Origin: Mugil cephalus
Lineage: Eukaryota > Chordata > Actinopteri > Mugiliformes > Mugilidae
Direction: 5' to 3'
Assembly (NCBI RefSeq): GCF_022458985.1
Contig: NC_061781.1
Coordinates: forward strand, 15,961,501 to 16,025,500
Length of the DNA stretch: 64,000 bases
Shown: positions 54,333-64,000 of the stretch, piece after piece
How positions within the stretch are numbered: the first letter of the stretch is position 1
Layout: every line of letters starts with the position of its first letter
Translations under genes and position numbers: made by a program
The notes under the pieces: generated by a model
The model's input: only the letters and a program-made list of their open reading frames with translations
What the model was told of the DNA's origin: nothing
Database searches by the model: none

Positions 54333-54909
54333 TTTTTTTTTTTTTTTTTTTTTTTTTTATGTCTTTCTGGTGATTACCCCCCTCGTTTAGCGGACTTATT
54401 AAAAACCAACTCACGTCCACCACTTTTAAGCCTTGCGCTTGCGCGCAACGGAACCGGGAGCTGTCCAAGTGCTGAAACGAGAAAAGGCGTTCCTCCTCCA
54501 TTCCTTGACTGTCCTCCACCTGAGCGAGATTTCACTTCCTAAGTAACAACACAGGCCAGAGGGTTGTTCTTCACACAGAGAGCTCGTTATACCCCAGCCA
54601 ACGCCAGCGCTGACCATCCAGCCGATGCGCCTCGGAGTTTTACCTTCTCGGCGTCTGACCACAGGACTCATGTTTCCTCGCACCTCCGCTTCGAGACATC
54701 TGGTTTTGGGAGTCAGAGTTTCATGAAAACTAAACTATGATCCGTGGCTGCGTTGAGGAATGTCTCCTGTATTTCTGTGTGACAAAAGAACACCCAAACG
54801 CCCACGACTTGGTCAGGAAGAAAGCGTTCCCCCTATTTGGATTATGTGTCTGACTAATGTAAACATATGGAAGAAATAGAAAAGTGAGCACATGGGGAAA
54901 CCACCAGGA
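54333..54909 (+). promoter_or_regulatory. GLRA2 upstream region with RE1-like site
   Basis: This stretch starts with a 26-nt T run (54333-54358) and contains CpG-bearing sequence (TTGCGCTTGCGCGCAACG). At 54457-54476 there is a REST/NRSF RE1-like motif on the minus strand: half-sites TTCAGCACT and GGACAGCTCC separated by 1 nt instead of the usual 2. The start site of GLRA2 is expected here, since exon 1 coding begins at 54910. Confidence 0.5.
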
Positions 54910-62881
<7,972 letters not shown>

Positions 62882-62985
62882 GTAGGCTTTAAGGTGTTTT
62901 TTTGGATGTCAAACTTTTTTTGCTGGACCTGTAAAACTTTTCTGGGGATGGCAAAGTTGACCAGCTAGATCTACTCCTTAAAATA

Positions 62986-63736
62986 CACTGTCTGGCCAAA
63001 AAAAAGTTCCCACCTGCATTTAACTAAGCAAATAGGTAAGAGTCTCCTATTGGATAATTACTGCATGGGTGATTGTCTTTCAGCTAGGAAAAAGTTATTT
63101 AACTCCAACTGAAGCAATGACTAACTTCTCATTTCTTAAACAACCATGTGGAAAGACATATCCCATGGTCATGGAAATGTTAGTCTGTTTGAGAAGGGTC
63201 AAATCATAGGCATGCATCAAGCAGCGAAAACATCTAAGGAGATTGTGAGAAAAAGCAAAATTGGGTTAAGAACTGTCCAATGCATTATTAAAAACCGGAG
63301 GGATGGTGTGTGGTCAGAATGTGGTCGGAAAAAAATCAAACCCCAAAAAAAGGGTTCAATTTGCTAGGGAGCATAAAGATTGGACTCTAGAGCAATGGGA
63401 GAAGGTCATGTGGTCTAATGAGTCCAGATTTACCCTGTTCCAGAGTGTTGGGGAATCAGGGTAAGAAGAGAAGTAGATGAAGTGATGCTCCCATCATGTC
63501 TAGTGTCTACTGTTCAAGCCTGTGGGGGCAGTGCTATGATGTGGGGTTGCTGAAGTTGCTCAGGTCTCGGTTTAGCAACTTTATGAGGCCAAAGAATGAC
63601 ATTGCAGAAGCTTACCAAAACAATGCCACAGAGAATGCTGCTGTAATCGAAGTTAAAGGTCCAGTGAAATATACAAGTGTGTGACCTTTGTTTTGGTGGC
63701 GATGTTTTTTGTTTTGTTTGTTTTGGCCAGGCTGTG
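62986..63736 (+). mobile_element. Degenerate Tc1/mariner element in the last GLRA2 intron
   Basis: The left end CACTGTCTGGCCAAAAAAAA and the right end, reverse complement CACAGCCTGGCCAAAAC, are imperfect inverted repeats. Both are flanked by TA, the Tc1/mariner target (62984-62985 and 63737-63738). The inside shows Tc1 transposase remains in broken frames: an HTH-like KTSKEIVRKSKIGLRTVQ at about 63220-63280, then AREHKDWTLEQWEKVMWSNE near 63363-63425, then GGSAMMWG near 63525. Frameshifts and a length of 751 bp, against well over 1 kb for intact relatives, show it is inactive and internally deleted. Confidence 0.85.
63146..63367 (+). pseudogene. Broken N-terminal part of a Tc1-like transposase
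   Basis: A 73-codon open frame with the Tc1 DNA-binding pattern (FEKGQIIGMHQAAKTSKE then a second helix region RTVQCIIKNRRDG). It ends prematurely, and the following family sequence continues in another frame. The catalytic DDE core is not intact, so no active enzyme can be made. Confidence 0.8.
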
Positions 63737-63738
63737 TA

Positions 63739-64000
63739 TATTGGTTCCATTGGACTGATTTCCATAAATTTTGGCAAAACATTCCTGCTGCACTGAGGAT
63801 GAATCATAATGACTCCAGTTACAAGAAACCTTTGACTTCTTCAGTAAACATTTAAACACTGAGGTACGATGTATCGCGTTGATGGCCACCACAATAGTAG
63901 AACTCTATCTATTATGTGCAAAGATTCATTATCAACCTGGATGAAGTCTGTTTTATATGTATAGCCTCAAACTGACGCAACGGCTTGTATATTGAAAAAA
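63739..64000 (+). other. GLRA2 last intron, distal end of window
   Basis: AT-rich sequence after the Tc1 remnant. No acceptor followed by glycine-receptor M3-M4 loop or M4 sequence was found, so the final exon is expected beyond 64000. Confidence 0.6.

Overview
The window is vertebrate, most likely teleost, nuclear DNA: GT-AG introns, AT-rich spacers, CA/TG microsatellites, and fish-type Tc1/mariner and hAT remnants. Five protein-coding genes can be reconstructed exon by exon. In order they are RAB9A (+), TRAPPC2 (-), OFD1 (+), GPM6B (-) and GLRA2 (+). This order and these orientations match human Xp22.2 as I remember it, apart from GEMIN8, which I do not find. The species cannot be named from the sequence.

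Layout. 1-1.7 kb: RAB9A coding exon and 3' UTR. 2.1-3.65 kb: TRAPPC2, a four-coding-exon gene with one U12-type AT-AC intron, head to head with OFD1 across a short shared promoter. 4.0-12.4 kb: complete OFD1, 22 coding exons including a 19-nt microexon, 1056 codons plus stop. 12.6-39.9 kb: GPM6B, with two alternative first exons (4 coding nt at 39.6 kb; a 16-codon exon at 26.4 kb inside a 20 kb intron) and two alternative last exons. OFD1 and GPM6B converge tail to tail, with poly(A) signals about 0.1 kb apart. 40-54.4 kb: intergenic, no supportable gene. 54.9-62.9 kb: GLRA2 exons 1-8, including the mutually exclusive pair 3A/3B. The last (M4) exon lies past the window, and a deleted Tc1/mariner element sits in the last intron.

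Function. RAB9A (late endosome to trans-Golgi recycling) and TRAPPC2 (TRAPP subunit, ER-Golgi traffic) are trafficking genes. OFD1 is a centriole/basal-body protein. GPM6B is a neuronal and glial four-pass proteolipid, and GLRA2 is a glycine-gated chloride channel subunit. They are not an operon; they share a location through ancient synteny and, for TRAPPC2/OFD1, a promoter region. RAB9A-GPM6B-GLRA2 mirrors the paralogous human set RAB9B-PLP1-GLRA4 on Xq22, which suggests a whole-genome-duplication paralogon.

I found no wholly new system. The most informative structure is in the transcripts: mutually exclusive exons, alternative starts and ends, a minor-spliceosome intron and a frame-locked microexon. 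Exon boundaries come from reading splice sites, codon phase and remembered family sequences; no alignment or RNA data were available.
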